DNA of 64,000 nt from Massospora cicadina (lineage: Eukaryota > Entomophthoromycota > Entomophthoromycetes > Entomophthorales > Entomophthoraceae): positions 62,001 to 126,000 of the forward strand of contig JAKSZP010013321.1 of the NCBI GenBank assembly GCA_022478985.1. The letters run 5' to 3'. Positions 13,576 through 23,130 of this stretch are shown here, piece by piece; the first letter of the stretch is position 1, and each line of letters opens with the position of its first letter. Under the pieces are notes generated by a model. It saw only the letters and a list, made by a program, of their open reading frames with translations, was not told the origin of the DNA and did no database searches. Both the position numbers and the translations under genes were made by a program.

Positions 13576-13580
13576 CCCAT
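13576..13580. repeat. target-site duplication CCCAT (left) of Gyp-A2
   Basis: CCCAT directly precedes the TGTTGGG start of the Gyp-A2 5' LTR and is repeated at 21212-21216, directly after its 3' LTR. Five bases is the usual duplication size for Ty3/Gypsy integration. Confidence 0.9.
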
Positions 13581-14701
13581 TGTTGGGATTTTTTGCCAAT
13601 ATTCCAGCCGTCTAGATTACCAGAAATCGCTAGGGGATAATTCTGTAATGCAAAGTGAATTGGAAATCAGTGGACCCTGATTTCAGGGTAACTATGTTTG
13701 GGGGATTTTAAGATATTCGCCTGGGCAGATTCGTTGAGAATTGATATGGATGAAGCTCAAGGTCTCATCAAGCAGAGTTCTGACGAAATATGGGCATCTG
13801 ATAGTGATTAACTATCTTGTGTACCAAATGGGATCAGTCAGGTTTTATCACCGACTAATTGGGAATGTAAGTAGTGAGTTGTGAGGTGAGTGATGCCACA
13901 TGCAATTAATTAATCGATCAGTTGATTTGTGACCTGCCTTAATGGGTAACCAGTCCCATTACCTAAGAAGTTAGCTTTCCAAATATGGTTGGTTCACTTG
14001 GATTTAGAGAAAAACGTTAGGGACACGTTTTCTGACTCTTTCTGTTTTAGGTCTCACGGATGTCTAATGTCAGATTCCTAGCCAGGATGGGGAAGACCAT
14101 TGCTGCTGAAACGAGGATGGGTGATTCAATGGTAATGGCTGTCGTTTCACTGAAGAGGTGTCAACTGAGGGTTAGATGAATATATTCTTACTATAAGTTC
14201 CCTAGAATTCACTTATAACAAAAACAGTTTATACAGTATAGAGTAGAGAGACCAGTGTAATAAACTCTATCAGCATCCATTTGTTCTATTCTTTTTCAGG
14301 TTAATCATTGCTATGTGCAATAAATGGGAGACTCTAAGAAATATAGTAAGGATCTGAGTGGAGATCCAGAGAAGAAGCGGAAACAAATCAGGATTGCTGC
14401 TGACTGTGTGTTGAACCAGAGAAACAGTCAACGGGAATCTAAGAGAAGATCATGTTAGACAGTACAAGGGAACGATTCCATATTTCAAGAAATCACAAGT
14501 ATTCTGTGCGGAAATACTGGCTGAGCGTTGGGCTGAGGTCTAGGACTTCCATTCAACTATGGATGGTAGTCATCATACTATTATCAACTGATTATATCAA
14601 ATACTATACAATGTGGATAAATTGCACAAAATCTGAACCTGTGCAAGTAATAAGTTTATAGGTTTGTTTGGCAATAATAATCACGACCTATAAATTTTAC
14701 A
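13581..14701 (+). repeat. 5' LTR of Gyp-A2
   Basis: Starts TGTTGGGATTT, ends AAATTTTACA. AATAAA hexamers at 14259-14264 and 14319-14324 could serve polyadenylation. The GACCTGC...dyad near 13931-13975 is partly decayed in this copy (right arm AGAAGTTAG instead of AGCAGGTC). The primer-binding region follows at 14702. Confidence 0.9.
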
Positions 14702-14720
14702 AAGCGATGCTCACTACAGA
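14702..14720 (+). other. primer-binding region of Gyp-A2
   Basis: The core GATGCTCACTACAGAG lies immediately inside the 5' LTR. Gyp-A1 and Gyp-A3 have TGGTGCTCACTACA at the same place and Gyp-D has CGGTGCTCACTACAG. The implied primer tRNA would end TGTAGTGAGCACCA; I cannot name it. Confidence 0.6.
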
Positions 14721-14749
14721 GTTAAAGTTGAATATAAGAACTAAGAAGG

Positions 14750-14900
14750 ATGTCATATGAAGATATTTCTAATTCTGGAAACAAGTTATTAAGGAAAGTA
14801 ACACTAATGAAGAAAGAACTTGAAGTTGATCATGTTGATTGGCGTTCACCCAGCTCATAAGTGGAGCTTGAAGGAAATTGAATATACTCAATATTCTGGC
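14750..14900 (+). pseudogene. Gyp-A2 gag remnant
   Basis: An ATG about 50 bases inside the LTR opens the peptide MSYEDISNSGNKLL. Gyp-A1 (from 24490 minus) and Gyp-A3 (from 38934 minus) start MSYKD at the same position. After five codons Gyp-A2 jumps to sequence matching roughly 65 codons further into Gyp-A3 gag (NFSNKLLGK region). The N-terminal part is therefore internally deleted, and the frame soon ends. The zinc knuckle is absent. Confidence 0.6.
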
Positions 14901-14984
14901 AAAAGACTTGCAGCCTAGATATGGAACTATCTAGTGCTTCAAGAAAACCTGTTCCACCCAACATCTACTTGAGATGAAGAGTAA

Positions 14985-15143
14985 CAGCAGGGCCAACTTG
15001 GATTGAAATTGGGTCTGCTGGAAATAGTCCCAAGATTCAGCAGGGCCAACTTGGGTTGAAATTGGGTCCGTTGGAAATAGTCCTGAGGAACAGCAGGATC
15101 AACTCAAAATTGAAATTGGGTCTACTTTAAATAGTCTTTTAGG
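14985..15143 (+). repeat. 53-bp tandem repeat, three units
   Basis: Units 14985-15037, 15038-15090 and 15091-15143 each begin CAGCAGG and contain AACTtggATTGAAATTGGGTC. The first two are nearly identical; the third has more changes. Since 53 is not a multiple of three, the array shifts frame at each unit and is unlikely to be coding as it stands. Confidence 0.85.
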
Positions 15144-15689
15144 AGTGAGTGTTTAGAGGAGTCATTGGTAGAAATAGGAAGAAATAAATTAAGAGAGTTG
15201 GATTGCTATACCAATGCAGATATGAAGTTAAAACAGGAAATGTTTGATCCACGATATTGGAGAAATTCATTTGACTCAATAACACTCAACAAATGATCAA
15301 AAGTTGCTGGAGAAGAGTTCATCAATTCAGGAGAAATTGGATGAAGCTAACAAGGCCAGAACGACCTGTGTAATTAAGGATGGCCACAAAGGTCAAAAAT
15401 CATTTTCAGGAGAAAATGACTTGAACAATCGAACAGAACTTCTGGATAATGAGATATGAAGATTTAAGCATCAGTTGCCAAAATATGAGATAAAATTAGG
15501 ATCTATTAGATGAATAACCAGTCAGGATTATAGGCCTAATATATTCAAGTTTATTGCCAAAAGTTGGCAAGTATAGCCTATATGTGAAGAAACAGCGCTG
15601 CTGGTCATATAGTGAAGATGGGCAATACTAAAAAATAGGAAGTATTGGACCAAAGATAAAATAGTTGCAATGTTCCAAGTGGACCTCTG

Positions 15690-15870
15690 AGCCATTAAAT
15701 AGTTATGTCCTGAGATTTTGGTCAAGTCCCAGAAGAGGACCACTGAACCAAATGGATGGTTAAATCTTAAGAGGATACGATTTTGAACCATGATAACTGG
15801 TAGGTTAGAGTATACCTAGGACCCAGTTTGGATGAAGGGGTCTAGAAGGACCTCTGAACCTTTTTGTAGG
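15690..15870 (+). repeat. displaced copy of the hairpin array in Gyp-A2
   Basis: Four units of the GGACC-x-CTGA-CCA...GGTTA-GTCC type occur in the gag/protease part of the element. In unit order and spacing they parallel the 3' array at about 18030-18245. The landmark TACCTAGGA occurs in unit 3 of both. This looks like a duplicated 3' segment, perhaps from template switching during reverse transcription. Confidence 0.6.
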
Positions 15871-15949
15871 TTACAAGTCCAATTGCAAAATAAAAATACA
15901 AAAATTTATATCAATTTTTATGGTCCATGATTTTACACCTAGGAACGAT

Positions 15950-16260
15950 GAGAAATCCCAATGGCCAAACTGAGAAAATTCCACAATTTTGGGATTCTCA
16001 AAGAGATGGAATTATCATCTGGGGTAACCAAGAGTATCAACCTATTGGTCTATCAAGAGAAACTCGCTGATCTTATAGAAGGACAGCAATAGGAGGTGCT
16101 TGAATTGTTCAAAAAAGTATCAGGAAGTATTCTCCCAAGATGACCACAATTTGGAATGCATGAGAGATGTGATCCACAAGGTCAATACTGGGGAAAATCT
16201 GCTAATAAGGATGAGATTGCCAGCATGAGTTGCTGAGAGTATCATTCTATTTAAAGATTT
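15950..16260 (+). pseudogene. Gyp-A2 protease-RT linker remnant, RT core deleted
   Basis: The sequence matches Gyp-A1 12650-12860 (complement). The shared landmark is the GATGTGA-cc-A-AAGGT-GATACTGGGGAAAAT-type stretch near 16165-16200. Just after it the match jumps to RT thumb/RNase H sequence, skipping the palm with the PQGLxNxPATFQ and YxDD motifs that Gyp-A1 retains in part. Not functional. Confidence 0.6.
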
Positions 16261-16269
16261 AGTTAGGAT

Positions 16270-16780
16270 TTTGCCAGAATCACCAAACCCTTATTCCACC
16301 TGTTAAAAGATACAAAGAAAGGATTCATATGGAATGAAGAAGCGCATGAATCCTTTGATGAGTTATGCCAATATCTAATAGATTCTCTGATTTTGAAATA
16401 TCCGAATTTTGATCAAGAATTTATTATACAAACTAATGCTTCATTGATGGCGATTATCGCCATATTAAGACAAGTAGATGAACTTGGGGACAAACATATG
16501 GTGGCATATGTGAGCTGGATACTCGCAGCTGCTGAGAGGAACTACACCTTAACTAAGTGGGAATACTTTGCAGTCATTTACGCTTGTAAGCAGTTTCAGG
16601 TGTACATCCACAGAACGCACTTCAAGAATGGTGACGGACCACTCCTTGTTGTGTTGGCTCCATAATTTGAGAGAACCAGAGAGATGACTGGCCCGATGGG
16701 CACTTAAGCTACAGGATTACAATTATAGATTGTCCACTGAGAGGGGGCTTCTCACCAGAATGTGGATGGCTTATCGTGGT
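16270..16780 (+). pseudogene. Gyp-A2 RNase H (degraded)
   Basis: A 90-codon open frame at 16393-16665 reads through the RNase H start (KYPNFDQEFIIQTNASLMAI, Asp-to-Asn in the usual TDAS), then VAYVSWILAAAERNYTLTKWE and ACKQFQVYIH. These are standard Gypsy RNase H blocks. Stops follow before the LSW...LP end of the domain. Confidence 0.8.
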
Positions 16781-16929
16781 TACTAATAATCCAGATGGTA
16801 TACCAGCAGGCGGATGTGTTGTTTCAGAGAATGGTCAATGGAGAAATCGGGAATAAGCACTGAGAAATCCAAGGTGCACTTCAAAAGCAATGGAAAACAC
16901 TGAAATTATGGATGGACAAGTGTTTAAGA

Positions 16930-18010
16930 TGATTAATGGTAATCAGTTACTATTCCAAAGCCAGCAGAAAGAGCAGCTATTATTCATGCCACTCATAAGG
17001 TTGTCAGGCACAGAGGCCTGAGATAAATGACCAATCATATTTACCAGTACGATTACTGGGAGTCCATCAACTACATTGTAGCGGATTATCTGGCTTGTTG
17101 TGTGGAGTGCCAGTTGCACAAGCCACATAAGAATACAACTGGATACCAACTGGTCTTCCCTGGATTTGACTGGCATATGGTTTCCATTGACATGATGGGA
17201 CCGCTCACAATGAGCACAGGGGGAGTCAAGTACATAATAGTTGCAATTGATCATCTGATGAGATGGGTTGAGATGAAGGCCCTGGAGAAAGTAGATTCAA
17301 CCAGCACTCCAAAGTTTATCCTAGATCAGGTAGTATACTGATATGGATACATGCAGGTCCTTCTTAGTGACAATGGGACAAACTTCACATCTCATGTGAT
17401 CCTGCAGTTGAATGAGACATTGGGGGTCTGAGGAGTTGTTTCTGTACCCTAACAGTTGGAGACAAATGGACTGGTAGAACAAGTGAATGGAATTCTGGCT
17501 GCGACACTGAGAAAGCTGGTTGCTGGAAGAACTTTTTGTGGGGAATGTACCTGAGTTTGGTGACATTTGGCTACAATATCATTCATCATACAGAAACGGG
17601 AAAAATGCCATTAGATTTGCTATATGGGAGGAAGGCCACGTTGCTGCCAATTTTATATTTGGTGGTGGAACCAACATCAGGGATGAGTGCCAAACAGTAC
17701 TTGAACTGACTGATGAGTATCCTGTTTGAGATGCAATCACAAGCAATTGATACTATGTTGAAGAAAAGGATACAAGAAAAGTTGACGGACAATAAGAACT
17801 GACTGGCCTTATTAGAATACTGAATAGGTGGAATAGTGTCCTATTGCGATATTCATGGTTTTCAGGAGAAGAAACAAGCTGGATGCATTGTGGTTGGGTC
17901 CATTTGAGGTTATTGCCAAGATGGCGACTGACACTTACTTCATCAAGAACTTCTTGGATGGAAGAGTAGTAAATTGAGTTCACACTAAGTATTTGAAATG
18001 ATGGATCAAT
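16930..18010 (+). pseudogene. Gyp-A2 integrase (degraded)
   Basis: Zinc-binding region with CxxC (CCVECQLHKPH) near 17090-17125, then the catalytic core: SIDMMGPL (first Asp) near 17185 and GVKYIIVAIDHLMRWVEMKA at 17222-17281. A stop at 17339 is followed by LLSDNGTNF (second Asp). The C-terminal part ends near 17990 with a PFEVIAKMATDTY block and IKNFLDGR. At least four stops interrupt it. This is the best preserved domain of the Gyp-A family in this window. Confidence 0.85.
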
Positions 18011-18029
18011 GAAAAAAAAAACAAAAAAT

Positions 18030-18245
18030 AGTTCCTGAAGGACCACTGAACCATTAAGTTGGTTATGACCTAATGATTTGGTTAGGTACGAAAAAGGACT
18101 TCTGAACCAATCTAGATGGTTAAGTCCAAAAAAGGGACCTCTTAACCATAGAAAACTGGTAGGTCTAAGGATACCTAGGATTTAGTTTGGGAGAAAAATA
18201 AAAAAGATGGACCGCTGATCCAAAACAAGGTCAAGACCTATGGAA
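18030..18245 (+). repeat. four-unit hairpin array after the Gyp-A2 integrase
   Basis: Units such as GGACTTCTGAACCA...TGGTTAAGTCC can form short hairpins. They directly follow the end of integrase, as in Gyp-A1 (9935-10140). Preservation of four ordered units in two independent copies suggests function in the element, but none is known to me. Confidence 0.65.
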
Positions 18246-18249
18246 AAAG

Positions 18250-20062
18250 AAGAAGATAAAAGATTGATAAAAAATTGGAAAAAATCATAAAAAACCGCTA
18301 AAAAACCAATATATTTTATAAATTTTTATTTTATTGATTATACTCGATTTGAGGTTAATTTCACCTATTTCACCTCTTGGGGGAGTGAGGATGGATCGCA
18401 GTAGGAATGAATAAATCATCAAAATATATGTGAGATTGGATGCTAGTGAAGGCTAAACCTACACAAAACTAAGTTTGTTGAGCGGATGCAGATCATTGCA
18501 AAAACGACTAGGGGAAGGGAAATTGAGATGTCAGAAGAAGCCAATCACTTTTAACCCCAGAGCTGGTAGTGAAGCAACAGTATAGAAAGAGGCAGTTGGC
18601 AAATAACTCTGAGTAATCCTGATATGGTACCAGAGCTGGAAGATTATTCTTGAGCACTTGCCAATGGGCTTCATCAAGAGCACTGAGCATATGGGCTGGC
18701 AGCAAACAAGGGATGCTATAAGTGGTTGCCAAATCATGCCCCCTATTAAAGCCATCAGCAGAAGATACTGATGGGAAGTGCCAGAAATGAGATAGTCATG
18801 CAAGGAGAAAATGACATCCTGCAAGTGATGACTACAAGCTTCTCAGAAGCTGAAGCAGAAGGAGTGATGAAACCTGGAGAGGTTGGACGCTTCATGGCCC
18901 AACTTTGGAGAACTTGGCTAACAAAGTGAAGAGCATAATTAGCAAAACCCTGATCTAGGATGGTCTCAAGTTCAGAAGGATTCAGTGCTATGGATAAAGC
19001 CTCAGTGACTTGGGCCCTCAATACTGCATAGGGGAGTTCAAAATGAATGCTGTTTCCAATGGTGAGCTTGATGGCCAAGATAGCTGGTTTTTAATATTGT
19101 CTGAGAAGAGGAAATCAAGAAGCAAGTCTGACTCAGTAAGAAAGGAACAATCAAGAGCGAAGGGCATTATTTCAGGAGCATCAATGATGATGTTTGGCAC
19201 ATCTATGAAAGGAGCCTAATCCAAGAGAGTTTTGAAATCCAACTCTGGAATCAACAACAGAGGAAGAATCAGCTTCAAGTAATTTAAGTGAACGTTAGCC
19301 TGGTTTTGGAAGGGTTGGTTACCATTTTTTTAATTCCACGGAAGGACTAGCCATTGGTGCCAGACTAGACATATAAGTCCTGGAAGGACTATAGAAGAGT
19401 TATCGTCATGCAGCCCAACTCATCTGCTGGAAAAGCTGAAGATCTTGATCAGACAAACTGTTTAGAAGCTTCTGGTACTGCAACTTGGAATTGACATATG
19501 AGCTGGATGAGATGGGGGATGTCAGACTTATATGGAAGTTGACATTATTCACTCTACAATCCATTAAGCTCCAACTTCAGAGAAATTAATCTCAAAATTA
19601 ATGGGATAGGCACTCCATGGAAGAATTAAGTTTGATATGAGCCAAGAGGTTATGAGAAGGAAATAACAAGGGCGAACATAAATAAGCATTCTTAATTAGC
19701 CACAAAACGAACATTTTCAGCAAGAGTCTCCTGTTGAGGATAAGGAGAAAATTAGGAAATCAAGGACGCCGGACTAAGAATCCTGAATATGACAGCAGGT
19801 TATATGCCCTGATGGGGGAAACCAAAGCCTGGGACTAATATTGTCACAAGTAAATCAATCAGCCCAGCACGACAGTAGATCATGGGGACCGCACTCTGAG
19901 TAGGTGGTAGAAAGGAGGAAGAGGAAGAGAGCCAAATGACAAAAATCATCCCAAGCATCATTGATTATTGGTGATTATACTCCGCTTGAGCAAATGAATT
20001 TACTTGACCAAGTAGCTGAAGTGATGTTCACCTGCTCCAGACCTTTTCTCTCTGGAAATCTA
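18250..20062. other. post-integrase region of Gyp-A2
   Basis: About 1.8 kb between integrase and 3' LTR, homologous to 8084-9930. The longest open frame is antisense (18755-19078, minus, 107 codons, containing LPYAVLRAQVTEALSIALN), with 18531-18824 and 18508-18732 also antisense. The sense strand shows interrupted frames rich in Glu and polar residues, and a peptide NPEYDSRLYALMGE near 19780-19820 that is partly shared with Gyp-A1. No known domain. Confidence 0.5.
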
Positions 20063-20078
20063 GGCAAGAGGGGAGATG
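20063..20078 (+). other. polypurine tract of Gyp-A2
   Basis: GGCAAGAGGGGAGATG lies directly against the TGTTGGG start of the 3' LTR. This is the expected priming site for plus-strand DNA synthesis. The complement occurs at the matching place in Gyp-A1 (about 8084-8100). Confidence 0.75.
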
Positions 20079-21211
20079 TGTTGGGATTTTTGCCCATATT
20101 CCCAGCCAGCTAGATTATCAGGAATTTCTAGGGGATAATTCCTTAATGCGAGGTGAATTGGAAATCAGTTGACCCTGAATTTGGAGTAACTATATTCAGG
20201 GGATTTAAGAATATTCTCCTGGTCAGATCTGTCAGGGATGATCCAGATGAATGCTTAAGATCTTGTCAGGCAGAGTTGCTGAAGAAATAGGGGCATCTGA
20301 TAGTGATTAACCATCAGGTGTACCAATTGGGATTGGTCAGGTTTCATCACTGACTGATTTGGAAATGTAAGTAGTGGGTTGTGAGGCAAGTGATGCTGCC
20401 TGCAACTAGCAAATTGATCAGTTGGTTTGTGACCTGCCTTAATGGGTAACAAGTCCCATTATCTAAGCAGGTCGCTTTCCAATTATTGTTGGTTTGCTTA
20501 GATCGAGAGGAAAACGTTAGGGACACGTTTTCTGACTCTTTCTGTTTTAGGTCTCAAGGATGTCTAATGACAGAATCCTAGCCAGGATGGGGAAGACCAT
20601 TGTTGGTGAGACGAGGATGGGTGATTCAATGGCAATGGCTGCCGTTTCACTGAAGAGGTGTCAACTGAGGGTTAGACGTCTGAATTCCCACTATAAATTA
20701 CCTAGAATTCACTTATAACAAAAAAAGTTTATACAGTTTGTACAGTATACAGTAGAGAGACCAGTGTATTTACTCTATCAGCATCCATTGGTTCTACTCT
20801 TTCTCAGGGATATTATTGCTGTGTGCAATAAATGGGAGACTCTAAGAAATAGAGTAAGGATCTGAGTGGAGATCCAGAGAAGAAGCGGAAACAAATCAGG
20901 GATTGCTGCTGACTGAGTGTTGAACCAGAGAAACTGTCAACGGGAATCTAAGAGAAGATCATGTTAGACAGTACAAGGGAATGAATCCCTATTTCAGGAC
21001 ATCACAAGTATTTTGTATGGAAATACTGGCTGAGCGTTGGGCTGAGATCTAGGACTTCCATTCAACTATGGATGGTAGTCGTCATACTATTATCAACTGA
21101 TTATATCAAATACTATACAATGTGGACAAATTGCACAAAATCTGAACCTGTGCAAGTAATAAGTTTATAGGGTTATTGGCTGATAATAATCAAGACCTAT
21201 AAATTTTTACA
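20079..21211 (+). repeat. 3' LTR of Gyp-A2
   Basis: Starts TGTTGGGATTTTTGCCC, ends AAATTTTTACA. Contains the intact dyad GACCTGCCTTAATGGG...CCCATTATCTAAGCAGGTC at 20431-20473 and the CTGATAG...ATCAG dyad near 20298-20325. It is very similar to 13581-14701, as expected for paired LTRs. Confidence 0.9.
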
Positions 21212-21216
21212 CCCAT
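21212..21216. repeat. target-site duplication CCCAT (right) of Gyp-A2
   Basis: Matches 13576-13580. The interrupted Gyp-A1 sequence resumes here. Confidence 0.9.
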
Positions 21217-21725
21217 ACTCAAATCACTAGTATATCTATATATATACACTTGAAGTATTGTAAATTTGTATTTACTGAGTGTATAGCAGCATTATTAGCT
21301 GAATTGAGGGTGTGATTTATTTTCACTGATAAATCATGGAATGTTTCCTTGATTGCGCTAAGAGGGATTGGCAGGTTGCCTCATCTAATTGACTTCAGTT
21401 AATTCTTCTGGGTTATTTGTGGCTCAAATCTTGTCCACCAGTTGTTGCACATACAGATGAGCAACATCCTTAATTATCTTGGGGTTGATCCCCTTAGCTC
21501 CAGATCTTGTTACCACATTCATGTCCAAATTGATATTTGATACTGCTGATCCTGCATGTCTTCATCCACAAATAGATCACTGATGTCAATTTTGTTGTGC
21601 ATAATATTGGGATGAGCAGGTTTTTCTGCAGCTCTAGACTGTTCTTCATCTAGGCCGTGGGCCCTATTTCCCAATTCCTGTGCAGGTTTAGACTTTTTAC
21701 TTGGACCACGTTAATCTGTTCTTTA
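21217..21725 (-). pseudogene. Gyp-A1 gag-protease junction region
   Basis: Aligns with Gyp-A3 at about 31669-32158. Shared landmarks include the complement of GAGTGTATAGC-GC near 21275 and CTCTAGACTGTTC near 21635. It lies after the zinc knuckle in element order and should encode the C-terminal gag or start of pol, but no domain is readable. It is cut on the left by Gyp-A2 and on the right by the solo LTR. Confidence 0.5.
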
Positions 21726-22479
21726 TGTGGGAATCCAGCTGATTTGTTCTTGCTTGGTGCTTGACGCCTGCTAGATTCCACAAAGATTCTATAAAATTTT
21801 AATAAATAAAGTGCTAATAAAAATGGATTTTTATGGTTTTTATTAAGCACACAATAAGGAAAAAAACTATACTCCTTAACCTCCAACTATCTAGTATTTA
21901 AAGTAATTTCAAAGGCTGAGGGGGAATTTGGGATATGTTCAGAATAGCCTTCACAAGTCCAAATTAGGAAATATGCAGGAATAGCGTATCATAACTTGGG
22001 AACTCACATCAGGGCAGCGGAGCAAAAGAAGAAGAATTTTGATTGGCCCAAACATACCTTTGAGGTAACATCTATATAAAATTGAGCCAATCACCACCTG
22101 AGAAATTTCTTGCACCTTGGGGGACCCCCGCCAATCCTATAAAAGGGGGTCCCTGCGCAGGTGCATTAAAGGACTTTGTTGTGGTCAGGGGAGTGCCTTC
22201 TGATGATTCCCCCAAAGTCCATGGTGAGGTTGGAGTAATCCAACCAGTCAATTTTATTAGTGCCTGTACAGGTTTTGAACTGGTGTTTCCCCAATTAACA
22301 GGGTTCCACCAAGAATCTGCCAGGGACTTTTGGCCAATTTTCTCAACTTTTTTATTATTAATTTTAATAAACGAGCTCTTGACAACATTGTAATATCACA
22401 AATGGCTGACATTTCCCTTTTTTGGCAGAACTCAACCAACAGCATTCTTATCTTTAGTATAAAAAGGAAATGTCTGACA
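21726..22479 (+). mobile_element. solo LTR inserted in Gyp-A1 gag
   Basis: A 754-bp insert starting TGTGGGAATCC and ending GTCTGACA, flanked by CTTTA at 21721-21725 and 22480-22484. The uninterrupted site is seen in Gyp-A3 at about 32150-32170 (CTGTTCCTTTGGCTTCTTGC). It contains TATA-like TATAAAAGGGGG near 22138 and AATAAA near 22366, in that order on plus, so plus orientation is likely. It has no internal coding region; the open frame at 22082-22393 is not a recognised gene. A solo LTR arises when the two LTRs of an element recombine. No related full element is in the window. Confidence 0.8.
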
Positions 22480-23114
22480 CTTTAGGTTTCTTGCGATGTA
22501 TAGCAAAATGTCCTTTTCCTCTGCACTGGTAACAGACTTTTTCCTTATTATTGATCCATTTAAATTCTTTGGGATTATTTCCCAGCATGCTTTGGTTATT
22601 CAACTACTTAGCGCCCTCAGTCCCCTTTGTGGGATTTGAATTTGGTACTGGATTTGATTTGAAACTTCTATTTGGAGCATCAAAGGTAGCTTTCATTATT
22701 TTTTAAATGATTTAACATCTGAGAGGTAATAAATCTCTGCTGCAAACATGGAAGACATTATTTGATGCAAATTGCAATAGGGCCAAAGGCCGCTTATAGT
22801 GAAATTTGGGCATCAAAATTATCCAGCACTTTTGCTCCAACTAAAATATTAAATCTTGGTAGAAATGATCAGCGAAACTTGCTAAGGATTCATCCTTATG
22901 GAATTGAATGCCCATAAATTCTTGTTTTTTTCAACATGCAGATAAGGGTTTCCACATTTCTTCATAAAGGGCTGCTTTGGCCTCTGCGTACAACCAGCTG
23001 TCCCCCTCTAGATGGGGCAACCTTAGTTTTTGAAAATCAGTATCTATGCAATTTATCACCATCAATGCCTTTTGATGATATCCACATCCATACATTGTCA
23101 TATCAAATAATCAG
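22480..23114 (-). pseudogene. Gyp-A1 gag, C-terminal half with CCHC zinc knuckle
   Basis: On the minus strand near 22495-22545 the peptide VCYQCRGKGHFAIHRKK is a retroviral-type CX2CX4HX4C knuckle in which the last Cys has become His. Gyp-A3 has the same knuckle at 32165-32211 with the last Cys kept but a stop just before it. Zinc knuckles bind element RNA during packaging. The region up to 23114 aligns with Gyp-A3 gag but has no long frame. Confidence 0.75.
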
Positions 23115-23130
23115 AAAACGCTGGGGTGTT
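23115..23130. repeat. 16-bp target-site duplication (left) of the retrocopy-like insert
   Basis: AAAACGCTGGGGTGTT, repeated exactly at 23926-23941. Gyp-A3 has the single uninterrupted site at 38374-38389 (AAAACGCAGGGGCGTT). Confidence 0.9.

Larger units (their letters stand above)
13581..21211 (+). mobile_element. Gyp-A2: full-length but deleted Gypsy element nested in Gyp-A1
   Basis: A 7631-bp plus-strand element with LTRs at 13581-14701 and 20079-21211 and a perfect CCCAT duplication. It belongs to the same family as Gyp-A1, the element it interrupts, in the opposite orientation. Internally gag is mostly deleted, a 53-bp repeat is present three times, and a copy of the 3' hairpin array sits where gag/protease should be. 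The RT core is missing between about 16250 and 16270. RNase H and integrase are still recognisable. It could only have moved with proteins from another copy, or decayed after insertion. Confidence 0.9.

Noticed and set aside
16943..17254. Minus-strand 103-codon frame over the Gyp-A2 integrase
   Set aside because: The plus strand has clear integrase motifs here; the minus frame is a shadow.
6962..21211. Repeat-induced point mutation as the cause of the stops in Gyp-A copies
   Set aside because: In the stretches compared, changes between copies include transversions and small indels as well as C/T and G/A; a dinucleotide-context count would be needed to claim it.
22082..22393. 103-codon plus-strand frame as a gene
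   Set aside because: Lies wholly inside the 754-bp solo LTR, has no domain and overlaps promoter-like and polyadenylation-like motifs.
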